NCBI GenBank assembly: GCA_030765045.1 | Contig: CM060963.1 | Location: 113,603,735-113,667,734, forward strand | From: Tenodera sinensis | Lineage: Eukaryota; Arthropoda; Insecta; Mantodea; Mantidae | Direction of reading: 5' to 3' | DNA length: 64,000 nt | Shown here: one piece after another, positions 9,956 through 21,247 of the stretch | How the letters are laid out: each line of letters starts with the position of its first letter | How positions within the stretch are numbered: the stretch's first letter is position 1 | Position numbers and translations under genes: made by a program | Notes under the pieces: model-generated | What the model was told of the DNA's origin: nothing | The model's database searches: none | The model's input: only the letters and a program-made list of their open reading frames with translations

Positions 9956-11281
9956 GTGAGAACTGGGTATCCTAGTAATGATTGTGATAAGTACTCGGAA
10001 ATAAATAGTCCTGGAAGGCAAATGATGATACAAAAGAAAAGAGAATGGAAAAATAGAATCGACGAAAGCGAAAAAGTAGGAGATCCACCTAAAATCAAAA
10101 TTGGAGTAAATGGAAAACAATACAATGCAATTATAGATACGGGATCAAATAGCACAGTATGCTCACAAAATTTTTATGATAATTTACAAAGTAGTGGTTT
10201 TAAAGTAATGTCTTTACCAGTTAATGGGATATATTGCTCGCTAGCTGTGGGAAAACGAAAAGAGAGAGTAAAATTTCAAGCAATGATAAATATTGAAATA
10301 AATGGGAGAATACTAGGAATTTTATTTCTGATTGTAGGAAGACTTGTGACAGATATTATAATAGGTTGTGATTGTCTTTATGCCTGGGAAGCTGTGGTGA
10401 ATTTTAAAAACATGATTGTAGAAATGAAAGTTGAAGATGAGACCATTATAGTGCCATTTGTGGAAGATAGTAGTTCAGAAACTGTTGTACGAGAAAAAGA
10501 GGAAGAAGAAATCCAAGGGGATACATTCTTTGTAGAATATGTTAAAGTAGGAGCTATGGAATTAACTGAAGTAAATGTCAAAGAGTACAGTATCGATAAT
10601 AAAGAAAATGTAGAATGGGATAAAAATGATTTCATAGACAATTTGAGGTTTTCTGATGCAACTAGGTACTATGATAGGGAGAGTAGTGAAGACTTAGAAG
10701 AATTGTTGAGGGAAAAGGTAACTCAGGCTGATCAACTAAATGAACAACAGAGGGATAAACTGTTTGAAATATTAATCCGAAATAAAGAAGTATTCTCTGA
10801 GAAACCAGGTAAATGTAATATTTATACTCATTCGTTTGAGATGATACCCATCAAACCTTTTACACATAAAGCGAGAGCTATCCCTAGTACAATAAGAGAA
10901 GAGGTAGATGCAGTTATAAAGTCAATGTTAGAAGATGAGGTTATTGAGATTTCGAATTCAGAATTTGTGAATCCCCTATGTATTGTAAATAAGGCCAATG
11001 GAAAGATTAGGGTGACATTAGATGCGAGAAAACTAAATTATTGTTCCTCATACTTTCCATCAGGGAATCCAACAGAACGTGTCCTCCGAGATATAGGAAT
11101 TTATTTACGTGTACTTACACATCATAATCACAAGGATTGGGTGAAATATTGTCCATTGATAGAAAAGATTATCAATCACACCATTAATGTAACTACTGGA
11201 TTTGCACTAATAAAATTAATGTTAGGAATTGAACCAGAACCAATATTGATCGGGGTATCAAAAAAAAACACTGAAAATTAA
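9956..11281 (+). pseudogene. pol: Pol with internal deletion: protease, RT start fused to integrase
   Basis: Residues 61-64 are DTGS, the aspartic protease active site. Residues about 300-365 match the start of a Gypsy-type reverse transcriptase: the 'RAIPSTIREEVDAVI' region, then 'SEFVNPLCIVNKANGKIRVTLDARKLN'. Right after this the protein continues with integrase sequence ('SGNPTERVLRDIG', then 'HHNHKDWVKYCPLIEKI'). The RT catalytic YxDD region, RNase H, and the integrase zinc finger and first catalytic residues are gone, yet the frame is intact across the join near 11040-11065. The frame then ends in a 9-A run at 11260-11268. The element cannot copy itself and would need proteins from a complete relative. 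Confidence 0.85.
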
Positions 11282-11618
11282 TGACATTCAGTTAAGTGAA
11301 GAAGAAAGAGCGAAAATTGCTTTTGAACAAATCAAGAAAAAGGCAGAGAAGCGAAAATTAAAGAAAAAGAGTAGAAAACATAAATGGGAACCTAAGATAG
11401 GCGATTGGGTACTAGTTAAAGAGCATAAGTTATCAAGTGCCTTGCGAGGTAGGAACAAAAGGATGGAATTGTTATATAAAGGTCCTGCAGAAATTATATC
11501 CAAATTTGGTTATCATACCTATGAATTAAAAGATGTTAAAAATGAAAAATGTCTGGGAAGATGGCATAAACAACTCCTTCGACCATACAAGAAACCGTGT
11601 GGTGCCTTGGAACCTTGA
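11271..11618 (+). pseudogene. Integrase C-terminal domain, frameshifted from pol
   Basis: The next reading frame, displaced by one base at the A run, stays open from before 11271 to TGA at 11616-11618. It encodes a Lys-rich linker, then 'WEPKIGDWVLVKEH' and 'YKGPAEIISKFGYHTYEL', ending near 'GRWHKQLLRPY'. This is the SH3-like C-terminal domain of Gypsy-type integrases. No in-frame ATG is expected, because it is the continuation of pol. Confidence 0.8.
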
Positions 11619-12383
11619 TTTAATGTAAAAAAAAAAAAAAAAATTGGAAGTGTCATTTGTCTATTGGCGCCCAATCAGCTTTGAGATAAAATGTAAATGT
11701 TAGCTTACTTGAAAATCATATATTGGTCAGGTACTTACATATTCATGAAAAATGCAGAATGTGAATTGCTATATACTACAAAGAGCTTAAAAATATATTG
11801 TATAGAGCTCACAATAACAGCTTCAGAAAGATTGTTAAAATGTTCATCTCTGCATAGAGAGAAAACAGAATATTTACTTTGTAAACATTTGTTAAAATAT
11901 TTAGATTTATAGATAGTTATCACAGCAAGACAAAGAAAGAACTTGTCTGAAGAGTGTAATGGATTTATATAAATATATGTACATTTTAGTGCTTAAAGGA
12001 TCTAGTAAAGAAATGTGTTACAATAACAAAAGTGAAAATTCACAGTGCAAGTGATAGTGAGAGCGAAGTGAGCAAACCTGAACTAAAAGAAGGAAGTATA
12101 AAGAAAGACTCTTGAAATTTAACCTTTATATAAAAGCTTCACAGAAGAAACCATAACATATTGTAATGAGTATTTAAGGATTAATGTTTAGTCAAGTGTA
12201 CAATTGTTTGTCATGTTAAAAAGATTAATGAGAAAATGTGTTAATAACCAATTTCAAAAACAGTGTAATTGAAAATTGTATATAATGGGAGTGTTGCCGA
12301 TTATTCAAAATACAGGAGTAATTTTTAATTTTCTTTCGGGCAAGACATTTACATTATTTTAATATGAAATAATAAAATAACAT
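11619..12383 (+). other. Non-coding 3' internal region of the retrotransposon
   Basis: About 770 bp after a run of about 18 A residues, with no env-like frame (no signal peptide or long open frame). It may be the remains of a lost third gene or simply 3' untranslated sequence. Confidence 0.5.
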
Positions 12384-12396
12384 AAATGGGGGCATT
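12384..12396 (+). promoter_or_regulatory. Polypurine tract
   Basis: AAATGGGGGCATT lies directly before the 3' LTR, where plus-strand DNA priming is expected. Confidence 0.55.
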
Positions 12397-13167
12397 TGAT
12401 ACCGAAATTTAGATTTCCAATCGAATGGGCTTGATAAAGACACGTTTTAATGTAAGTGCCGGATGTGAGATTTGCGATAAGTGTTAAGTAATAACATAAA
12501 TAGATAATAGAGCAGGAAGTGTTGTAAGGTGAGCAAGATATGAGTAAATAATAGTCGTTAAATTTGTAGGATAAACACATTATTGGTTTGAAATTAACGA
12601 GTCATGACGTCATACTACATAGTTTAAATACACGTTCGAAAGTCAGGTCTGAAAACCTTAAAAGTCGCGCGATATATTTAATAAAATATAAAGTAAACAT
12701 CGTTTAATCCTAAAAAGGTAATTATATATTCGAAATTCATAAAAGAACATGTTATAATAGAAAGGGACATTTCTAAATTGTGGGAAAAGGAAATAGCATT
12801 TTGGATACGAGGCTTTCTTGGATGACGTCATGACATTCAAATTGGAGAGAACGGTTTTCTAGCGTGGGGACGCCAGAAAGCGTCACCACCCACCCAGACC
12901 AGCACTGCAAGTTATGCTGTGCAGACGTGAGTGCGATTCCTCTACATATAGAATCGGCATAACTCCCGAAAGTATCTAAGGTGTAATAAACAATATACAA
13001 AGGTTTTCTTGGGTATTCTATAAAACACCTGCGCGTACCCGAGATAAATAAAGAGATCTCAACCTGAGCTAGCCGGAACGAACCAAATCAAAGGGCAACA
13101 CCACGTCACCAACGACATTTACGCATCAAATGGCGATCCAACGAGGACACAACAACATTCCGCCACA
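12397..13167 (+). repeat. 3' LTR of the Gypsy-type retrotransposon
   Basis: 771 bp, the same length as the 5' LTR, with about six substitutions by eye. The GTAT at 13168-13171 completes the target duplication. LTR similarity this high implies recent insertion. Confidence 0.95.
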
Positions 13168-13307
13168 GTATAACTAAACTTATTACTAGGGTTCGAAACT
13201 CATACAGCAATCATGAAATGAAGCAGTCACAGGTTACCTCCACAAGGGCAGAGTATGACGTCACAAAAGTGCTAGTACAAAACGCACTGCCTACAGTACG
13301 TGGTGTC

Positions 13308-13567
13308 CATGGGCGTCGCGAAAGGGGGGCAAGGGGGGGCCGCGGCCCCCCCTTGAAAAAAAATAAATGCAATGTGCAATGAATTACTGTTGGACTATTG
13401 CTTTAATTTTGAGGTAAAGTACACCTTTTACTTAGCATAAATTAACATTCTTATCCGTAACAAATACTATAACTCAATTTTTACAGTATCTGACAACAGA
13501 ATAATGAATTAATTGCGAACTTCCAACATGCGGCCCCTCCCTGAAAAAAAGTCTGCCGACGCTCATG
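13308..13567. mobile_element. hAT-type MITE, 260 bp
   Basis: Ends CATGGGCGTCG and CGACGCTCATG are inverted repeats followed inward by G-rich and C-rich runs. The flanks GTGGTGTC (13300-13307) and GTAGTGTC (13568-13575) form an 8-bp target duplication with one mismatch, the hAT signature. No coding capacity. Confidence 0.75.
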
Positions 13568-13575
13568 GTAGTGTC

Positions 13576-15888
13576 TCTTGAATGTGTTCATTAGTTCCAC
13601 ACAGTAACATACGTGCAACATGAAACTCAAAATATTCACATATTGCTGAGCTTGTACAAGAATTTGGGAGTGAACATTTTATTGCAAATGGTGGCAACAT
13701 TGAATGTAAGTTATGCAAAAACTTTATCTACAATATTCCTATGTTGACTGTACCTGGTCTCCTCTGTGTCATGATCATGTGACTGACTTACTGCTCCTAC
13801 TTGCTATAGCCCAAACTCTGCAAGCTCTTTTTTCCTGTATGAAAGTTCGGACTCTACTTATTATATACACTACAGAATTTTTTAATTGTTATATGATGTC
13901 TAGTATCAAAGTTGCAACTCCTTTGAACCAGCAACATTAACAATTTAAATGTGGTGCACCATTTCTCTGAGCAGGTATAGGGCAGATCAACTAATAATGT
14001 ACAAAACATCTTTAACTAGGTATTTTTGAGGTACAGTTAAGTGGTCTCAATTATTTTAATCAGAATCTAATGTAAGTTCAAGCAGAGTTCTTACTGCTGA
14101 GCTGCTTCAAGAATCTTCAGTGGTACTTAGTAGAAAGATACTCAGCCATACTGATGAGGTGAATTTAAGTGGGGGTGACAAGAGTTCAATATTAATGTTA
14201 ATTTGGTAGCAGGATCTGGATTATTGCCATATGAGTAGTTCATACAGTGATTCTGATGCTGTATGTTGGTCATTGGTTTAATTTCCAGTTGTAAACAAAC
14301 TTTGAGAAATCAGTACTAAGTGTAATGTAATGAGCAGATCTCATTACTATTGATGTAATCAAATGCCAATTTTTTTCTTGCTTTTGCTATTTGTCATTTT
14401 AAACTGATAGAAAGCATTTTTACTGAATAATGTTTTATAATCATAAAAGTAGATTAACAAAACACCATCATTGGACCATTGCAGCAAAAACTTCCAAATC
14501 CTGCTTCATCTTGCACACAAATTTAATGCAAGAGGATCAAAAGCCCAAAGAAGCTTCTTTGGTTTTTTTTTCTGGTGGAATGTGAAGTTGAAATTTCCTT
14601 GGGCACTACATCTATGAAAGATGAAGTGAGATCTGGCCATTATGTTACTGACATTATCAAAACAAACATAGCTTTTGCTAAGAGTATTCTTCCCACAAAT
14701 ACATGAATGCCAATGGGCACACAACATCCCTTCACCATCAGTGCATAATATTCTGCAATAACATTTCTGTGCATGAAAATCTTGTTTGTGATAGACAATA
14801 CATTCTCCCTCAGTTGTTTTGAGCCAAAGATTTTAAAGTAGGACCTTACAACCTGCAGCAAATGTCATAACAGATGATAATGATTTAATACCAACAACTA
14901 AACAACTAAAATGGGAGGAACATTTTCAATATATGAGTAAAAAATTAAGTAGTGCAAGCTTTAAATGTACTGCCTAACAAAAATTACAAAAACTTAGAAA
15001 CCAGGAGGATTGTACACCACAGCTATTTTCATTCGATAATGGCATGCAGCTTTAAATTATGGGGAGCAACTACAGGTTGGGAAAAGATACGTATAAAAGA
15101 AAATTATTCACTTTATGACACATGTCAGTTTTAAGCATTCTTGTAGAAACTTATTTAAAAACCAAAATGGAACTAGAACTCAAAATTGCCTTAAAACACC
15201 AGTACATAGACTTGCCTTATTTGAAAAAGGTCCATTCTATGCAGGAGCAAAAATTTATAATAAATGAAAAAAGTATAGAGAGATTAAACACAAAAATAAA
15301 TACTTAATACTCTAAAAACAATCCTTATTGAAAAAGCATACTATTCAGTAAAGGAATATATGAAAGATAGTCTCTAGGACCATAAATTTTGTGCCAAGCA
15401 ATTATGTATAAAATGTAAAAATCACTGTATGCAGTTTGTATGCAAACATATTTTTTTCACTCTAGCTTAGTTTGTTATTCTTATGTGACAAGTCACCAGT
15501 TTACTGGGCCTATGCACAATATGTAAATGTATGTGACAAATAAAGTATTGTATTATATATCAGTATGAATCAAAAAACAAATGCCACTTGTTAGGTTGGA
15601 TAATTTTGGTTGAGGAACCTCCTGTGAAAGTAAAGCATGCATACAGCTCCAACTGGTACATGGAAACTTTTTCCCTTGCATAAGTGGACATATAACTTAG
15701 CTCCTCTGAAGAATAGAAAGGGAATACTGCTGATTGGTAAGTGACACTGGCTACCAAAAACTTTTAAGAAAATGTGTAAGATATGATAAAAATTGTCTTT
15801 GTGTCCCTCCGTTCCACCCCAAAAGTGTATAAATACTATTGCAATCAAATTATAGATGATGGACACTAATTTTGAAAAGCTGTGATCA
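13576..15888. other. Probable intronic or intergenic sequence, no gene recognised
   Basis: Frames at 14506-14861 (minus) and 14952-15307 (plus) lack family signatures and clear splice signals. I regard them as unproven. The rest is AT-rich. Confidence 0.4.
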
Positions 15889-15892
15889 TTGT

Positions 15893-16095
15893 TATCGTCA
15901 TCATGGTCATCGCCATCATCATCATCGTCGTCATCATCATCATCACCATCATCATCGTCATCGTTGTCACCGTCGCCATCATCACCGTCGCCATTGCCAT
16001 CGCCGCCACCACAACCACCACTGCCACCGCCACCACCACTACCACCACCACCACCAGTACCACCACCACCACCATCACTGTCACCATTATCATTA
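15893..16095. repeat. (CAT/CAC)n microsatellite
   Basis: About 200 bp of interrupted trinucleotides shifting from CAT/CGT to CCA. All frames across it are open by composition only (poly-His, poly-Ser/Pro, poly-Val), so none is a gene. Confidence 0.9.
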
Positions 16096-16533
16096 TTGAA
16101 GGTAAAGAGATTGTTTAAAGATGAGATATTACTTAGCTGAAATAAAGATTTCCATTGGTTTCAACTAAAAGTAAAATTGTGATGTGACATCAGAAATCTG
16201 TTGAATTTAGTAAACTTTAACAACTAATAAATATTTATTTTTATTTCAGCACAGATTATTATGTTCAAAAGTATTTATTTTTATAATTGCCAATTTTTTG
16301 ATACTCAAAGTAGTCATGCTTTGAACAGTAATGAATTATTTACAACAGTAATTCCAGTGTCAATAAGTTAACCAAGTTTTCAGTATGAACCTAATATTAA
16401 GCTAATTTGGATTTTGCTCAGATGTTATATTCCTAAGCATAGAATCTGAGATGAATCAATGCCATCTTTCTCTAAGACATACTTATAATTGGTAGTAATT
16501 AGAAGAATTTATTTTATTTGCACAATGTTTCAG

Positions 16534-16580
16534 ATCCATCAGTGCTGGGTAAGAAAGAAGACCATTCAAAGCTGCTGAAG
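16534..16580 (+). CDS. Host gene, exon a (juxtamembrane segment)
   Basis: A pyrimidine-rich tract ending 'tttcag' precedes the exon and 'gtttgt' follows it. It is 47 nt long: two bases completing a codon, then fifteen codons reading PSVLGKKEDHSKLLK, ending at a codon boundary. The next exon (29999) starts exactly on a codon, so the phases agree. The basic stretch directly before a hydrophobic helix fits the cytoplasmic side of a single-pass membrane protein. The donor is weaker than consensus. The protein is not recognised. The 13.4-kb intron that follows holds the mariner, Tc1, LINE and hAT insertions. Confidence 0.55.
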
Positions 16581-16784
16581 GTTTGTAATAAATTATTAGT
16601 TATTACATGTACAAATATGTTTGAACTTAATCAGCCAACTTCAGTACTTCTGGGTACCACAACAACAGTGATTGTCACACTGGTCATAGTGAGAGGTCAC
16701 CCATTCACAATGAAGTTCCAGATCAGCCTCCTGCTGATCATAATAGTTCCACTTAGTTTGTAAAATAATAGGCAAATAGTTATA

Positions 16785-18482
16785 CCAGGTGTTCTGAAAT
16801 TCATGTTACAAACTTCTAAGGCTAGTAGAGGGGACTGAGTAGGCAATATTTTAAATAGGAACCCATGTTTGGAAACGAACCATTTCTGTGCCGCAACCTT
16901 TACAAAGTATTGGATTTGCTGATCTTGTTATGCAACCTGATAGACAGAACGCGGTGTCAGGTGATCACCTGATGTCATATCATGTTTCCCCTGCTGTGAT
17001 ATTATGCCTGGAGTCCCATTTACGTGCCTGTACAGCTCCGATAAACATGGTTGAGTACTCATTTGAAAAATACATGGACATGATGTTAGTGTACGGTCCC
17101 ACGGAAGGAAATGGAAGCTCAGCTCATCACTTCTATCAAGAGCATTATCCACAATGCACAACTCCCTCACATACCCTATTTGCCAGAATTGTGCAAAGGC
17201 TCCGAGAACGAGGTACCCTCACTGTCAATAGGAAAGACTGTGGTGCTCCAAGAAGATGCTGCACCCCCAAATTTGAAATGGTACTACATTACGTTGAAGA
17301 GAACCCATCAACAAGTACACAAACTATTGCGCATGCGATGGATACTTCTAACAGTATCATGTGGATGGTTCTTCTTAAGCAACAACTGCATCCTTACCAC
17401 CCCCAAAGGATAGAGGCATTGCAACCAGGAGATTTTGTACCACATGTTAACCTCTGTGCATGGATTCTGCAGTGGTGCATTGATGAGCTCCAATTTCCAT
17501 GAAGGGTTCTGTTCATCAATGAATGCCAATTCTCAAGGGAGTGTATTCTCAATTCTCAGAACAGCCATATCTGGGCAGACAAAAATCACGCAGGTGATGC
17601 ATGTCAGGAGATTCCAGCAAAGATTTAAATAAATGTTTGGGCAGGTATTGTAGACAGTCATGTGAATGGGCCATACATTTTTCCTACCAGGTTAACAGGT
17701 TTTTCATACTTGATCTTCCTACAGAACATATTACCCCTGTTGTTGGATGTGGTGCCATTGAATGTAAGGCAAGAATTGTGGTTTCAGCATGATAGTGCAC
17801 CCCGCACTTTACACTTAACGTTCGTGAACATCTTGACCAAAGATTTGGGCAAAGATGGATAGGCCAGGGTGGTCCTAATGCATAGTCCCCATGATTGTCA
17901 GATTTAATGCCATTGGACTATTTCCTGTGGGGTGGCATGAAGAGTTTGGTGTACGAGACTCCTGTAGAGACCCAGAAAGAACTGCTTGCATGCATTATGA
18001 CCGATGCACAAAAGATTAGTGAGACGCCAGGAGTGATGGAATGAGTATACCAGAACCTGATTTGTTGGTACAGTGTGTGCAATGACGGTGGTCATCACAT
18101 CGAGCCTCTGTTGTAGTGAGCAGTTTCAGTACAGTAATGGACACATCAGAAGCAGAAGACAAATCTGTTTTTTCTACTGTTGACACAAGTGTTATTGTGA
18201 TCAATGTAATTGTTTTGTTTCTTTGGTGTTACAGTATTCAATTTTCCTATGTAATGAGTTAAACGTCATTTGATTCTATCACACCACATTTGACACAGAA
18301 CTCTTCTGACATCATTTTACTGCCTGTCTGGTTGCAAAACAACACCAGCAAATCTGACACATTGTAAAGTTTGTACCACGGAAATGGTACGTTTCCGGAC
18401 ATGGGTTTCTATTTAAAATATTGTCTACTCAGTCCCCTCTACTAGCCCTAGAAGTCTGTAACATGAATTTCATAACACCTGG
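16785..18482 (+). mobile_element. Mariner-superfamily transposon with DUF4817-type transposase, decayed
   Basis: Inverted repeats of about 140 bp begin CCAGGTGTTCTGAAATTC at 16785 and end with the complement at 18482; a TA precedes the left end. Inside, 16888-17502 encodes the N-terminal part, including a DUF4817-like helix-turn-helix stretch ('MDMMLVYGPTEGNGSSAHHFY') and 'RLRERGTLT'. After a TGA stop the same frame continues with 'RVLFINEC', where the first catalytic Asp of the usual 'FTDE' appears as Asn. 'FQHDSAPRT' (about 17785) holds the second Asp, and 'SDLMPLDYFLWG' (about 17900) holds the third-Asp region in another frame. Stops, frameshifts and the Asp loss make it inactive. Confidence 0.8.
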
Positions 18483-18985
18483 CGTATGGTAAGTGAGAAT
18501 ACCAGAAAATGCAGTCATGGTGCAGTGTTTTGTTGTGCTTTGTCTAAGTCCTACAACATCTGAATTACTGAGGCCCTACCAACACATGTCCCCTGCATAA
18601 TTGGTGGACCTGCTCTTAGTACATATACAAACTATGGAAGACAAATAGGTGCTGTTAATTTGACTCCACATGCCAATGGTGATGGTGCACATAACAAATC
18701 AGCTACATCAAGAACTTCATGTCACAGGAGAAAGTAACAAGCAATTGTAGACATCCAAATTAAGATATACACTCAGAGATAAAAATATTCATAAATTTAG
18801 GCATTAATTTTATGATTGTTTATAATTTATTTATAAGTTAAAGCTATTTATGTTTTAGACAAACCTTTCTGTATTTATTTATGTTTATGACTGTATACAT
18901 AGAAATTAAATCAATATGAGTATTTCTCAAAAATATTTAGAATGTTAATTATACACTGTTAAAGGAACCGCATAATTATTAACAC
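18483..18985. other. No gene recognised
   Basis: AT-rich filler between the mariner and Tc1 elements. Confidence 0.4.
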
Positions 18986-19436
18986 AGACAATTTATGCTG
19001 TGCTGTGTTCAATCAGCTAACATGCTTTTAATAGTGTGTATGCTAATAACAGCCTTCATTCTGTTCTGCATAGAGTTTATCAACACATTTTCTTGTTACT
19101 ACTTCTTCAATATTCTCTCATTCCTTAACAGTCAATCCTTTAGTTGGGTTTTACTGGAAATAGGTTTCCTGATCCTCCCCTCCAAATACCTAATGGTGTT
19201 GATATCTGGGGACTGAAGTGCCATTTTCAGGATGTGAGGAATGTTATACAGAATCCAGCTATGTATTTACATTGTGCGCTGTATGTTTTGGGTCACTGTC
19301 CTGTTGGAAGCAGTCATATTCAGAGTTGCTTTTTGGCATTGATTTTCAAATTTATTTTTGAAATGTCTAAAATACACAAACTGATTCACAACTCTAACAA
19401 TAAATACTAGCTGCCCACACCTAGAGCAGCCCTTCA

Positions 19437-19962
19437 CCTCCGGGCTACCGCCACCACCACTGCTACCACCACCATCACTGCCAGCCCAACACTGCCGCCA
19501 TCACCACTGCCATCACCATCATTGTCACTGCCACCGCCACTTCTGCTGCCATCACCACTGCTACCACCACCATCACTGCTACCACACCACTGCCACCATC
19601 ACCACAACCACCATCACCACTACCACACCACCACCAGTCAGTCTGGGTGGCTCAGTTGGTTAGATGCTGGCTAACTGATCTCAAGGTTGTGGGCTCAAAT
19701 CTGGTCCAGACCGATGATTTTTAAGTGTGCTTAAAAATTATAGCTGCATGTCAGTAGATTTACTGGCATGTAAAAGAACTCCTGCAGGAAAAAATTCTGG
19801 CATGCCAGTGATGCTGATGTGATCCTGGTAATTGACAGCATCGTTAAACAACAAAATAATTTTTAAATCACCACCATCACTATCGCCACCACAGCTGCCA
19901 CAGCTGTCACTGCTGCCACCGCTGCTACCACTGCTACCGCCACCACATATCCATCATGGTAA
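19437..19962. repeat. (CCA/CTG)n microsatellite split by a SINE
   Basis: Trinucleotide-rich sequence at 19437-19640 resumes at 19868-19962. The tRNA-derived SINE at 19645-19865 sits between the two halves. Confidence 0.85.
19645..19865 (+). repeat. tRNA-derived SINE, family T
   Basis: An A-box-like 'gtggctcagttggtt' and a B-box-like 'ggctcaaatct' lie about 45 bp apart in a tRNA-like head. The body ends in a T-rich tail. The body matches the reverse complement of 31540-31705 ('cactttaag'/'cttaaaaat' region, 'catgtaaaagaactcctgcag'), which defines a family. Confidence 0.75.
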
Positions 19963-20480
19963 AAAAAGTTGAGTTGGTTTCATCAAAGAAAATTACCCTG
20001 TACCAGAACTCTGAGTCGTTAGTTACATGTTCATTTGCAAAATGGAACATTTTCTTTCTGTTTTCCTTGCTGATATATAATTACTTTCTTTGTATCTCAA
20101 GCATTGTAATCATTTGAATGAAGAATCCTCCGGACAGTCTTTGGGTGAACTTGCTTCTCATAAAACTCTGTATTTGTGTAGATGAACTTATTTTAGATGT
20201 TTTCAGAATAACCCTTACATCCTATCTATCTTGACTTCATGTAGTCTTTTAACTTATTTACCAATGGTTTTTTTTCATATAATTATAACCATGTTGTATA
20301 AATATAATGGCTTCTCTTAACAATATTTTCAATTTCAGCCAATAACTAACTCTTATTTTATAAGGTTACCTTATTTTTCTTTCTTCAGGAGTTGATTCTT
20401 TCTCCTTTCTACCATGATATTACCACCTGTGTATTTGACTGCTCTGGTGCACTGTTCTTGCTGTGATCTCAACTAAGTGA

Positions 20481-21040
20481 TGTTCAGATTGGAACTGAGG
20501 CTTACTGCAATGTTTTTCATACATTTCTGTCTACCCATAAAGCAATCTCTGTTAGTACAATAATCTCCAAATTTAAACAAATTATTCTAATTTAAATGAG
20601 ATTGAGCTTATACAGGCACTGTTGTCAACTGAAGAAAATAATTAACATAACAAAGCAAATATTTCTTACTGTTTGTTTGTTTTTGAGTCCTTCTTTACAC
20701 TCACCTTCACTTTAATAATTTGAGTTACCCAATGGCTGAGGATGAGATTGAATGATCTTGAAAATCTGTCAGTATTTTCACTTATTAAAGTGAAGATAAA
20801 TGACTCAAAACAAACATGAAAAACACTTCACTGTTAATAGTGCTTCTATTTTTAATATTTGTTAATTACTATGATTGTATAGTTTATATAAACAAATACA
20901 TAATAAACAAAGTATACAAAGTATGTAAGTGGTATGTGTGTATAATTATGTCTGCCAGTGCAAGTGGTGAAATAAGGTTTTACTTAAATCAATAACAATT
21001 TTAAAATTTACAAAATGGAGGAAATGTCATTTACATATGT
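20481..21040. other. AT-rich sequence with an imperfect inverted repeat at 20668-20835
   Basis: 'gtttgtttttgagtc ... ttcactttaataa' pairs imperfectly with 'ttattaaagtgaag ... gactcaaaacaaac'. It could be a MITE or a terminal repeat of the neighbouring Tc1 relic. No gene. Confidence 0.45.
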
Positions 21041-21044
21041 GTTG

Positions 21045-21247
21045 GCCTATCACAGCACAACAGCGTCCTTCAGAGGCACATGAGGGAAAGGTCGGTGGAT
21101 CTAAATACCATCTATTTAGTCCTCCCGGCTAGGTCCGATGGACCCATTGACCAACGATAAGTGTGGTCCTCCTTGCAAAATGGGGGTTTAAGTCGGGTGA
21201 TGTAACTGCCACATTATAAAACTGGTGCCCGTTAAGAAAACAGTTAC
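21045..21247 (+). promoter_or_regulatory. LINE 5' untranslated region with conserved stem-loop block
   Basis: The segment 'tgtggtcctcc' + 8-base loop + 'tgggggt', followed by 'gatgtaactgcca' and 'gttac', recurs with different loops at 4710-4790 and 47330-47410 and in the minus-strand copies. Because this region must carry the LINE's internal promoter, it is a candidate promoter or structured RNA element. Confidence 0.5.

Larger units (their letters stand above)
18990..20480 (-). pseudogene. Tc1-like transposase, heavily decayed and interrupted
   Basis: Read on the minus strand, a segment near 20125 encodes 'VHPKTVRRILHS', typical of the Tc1 DNA-binding half. Near 20010 is 'RVIFFDET' with the first catalytic Asp. 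Near 19310-19290 is 'QQDSDPKHTA' with the second. Near 19215 is 'QSPDINTIRYLE', where the Glu expected after 'SPDLNPIE' is lost. Between the first and second catalytic blocks lie a CCA-rich microsatellite and a SINE (19430-19960). Stops in all frames show it is dead. Confidence 0.65.

Noticed and set aside
11619..12383. Possible env gene between pol and the 3' LTR
   Set aside because: No frame longer than about 70 residues and no signal peptide or membrane segment.
15866..16140. Long frames on both strands (poly-His, poly-Ser/Pro, poly-Val)
   Set aside because: They arise from a trinucleotide microsatellite that is open in every frame; composition explains them.
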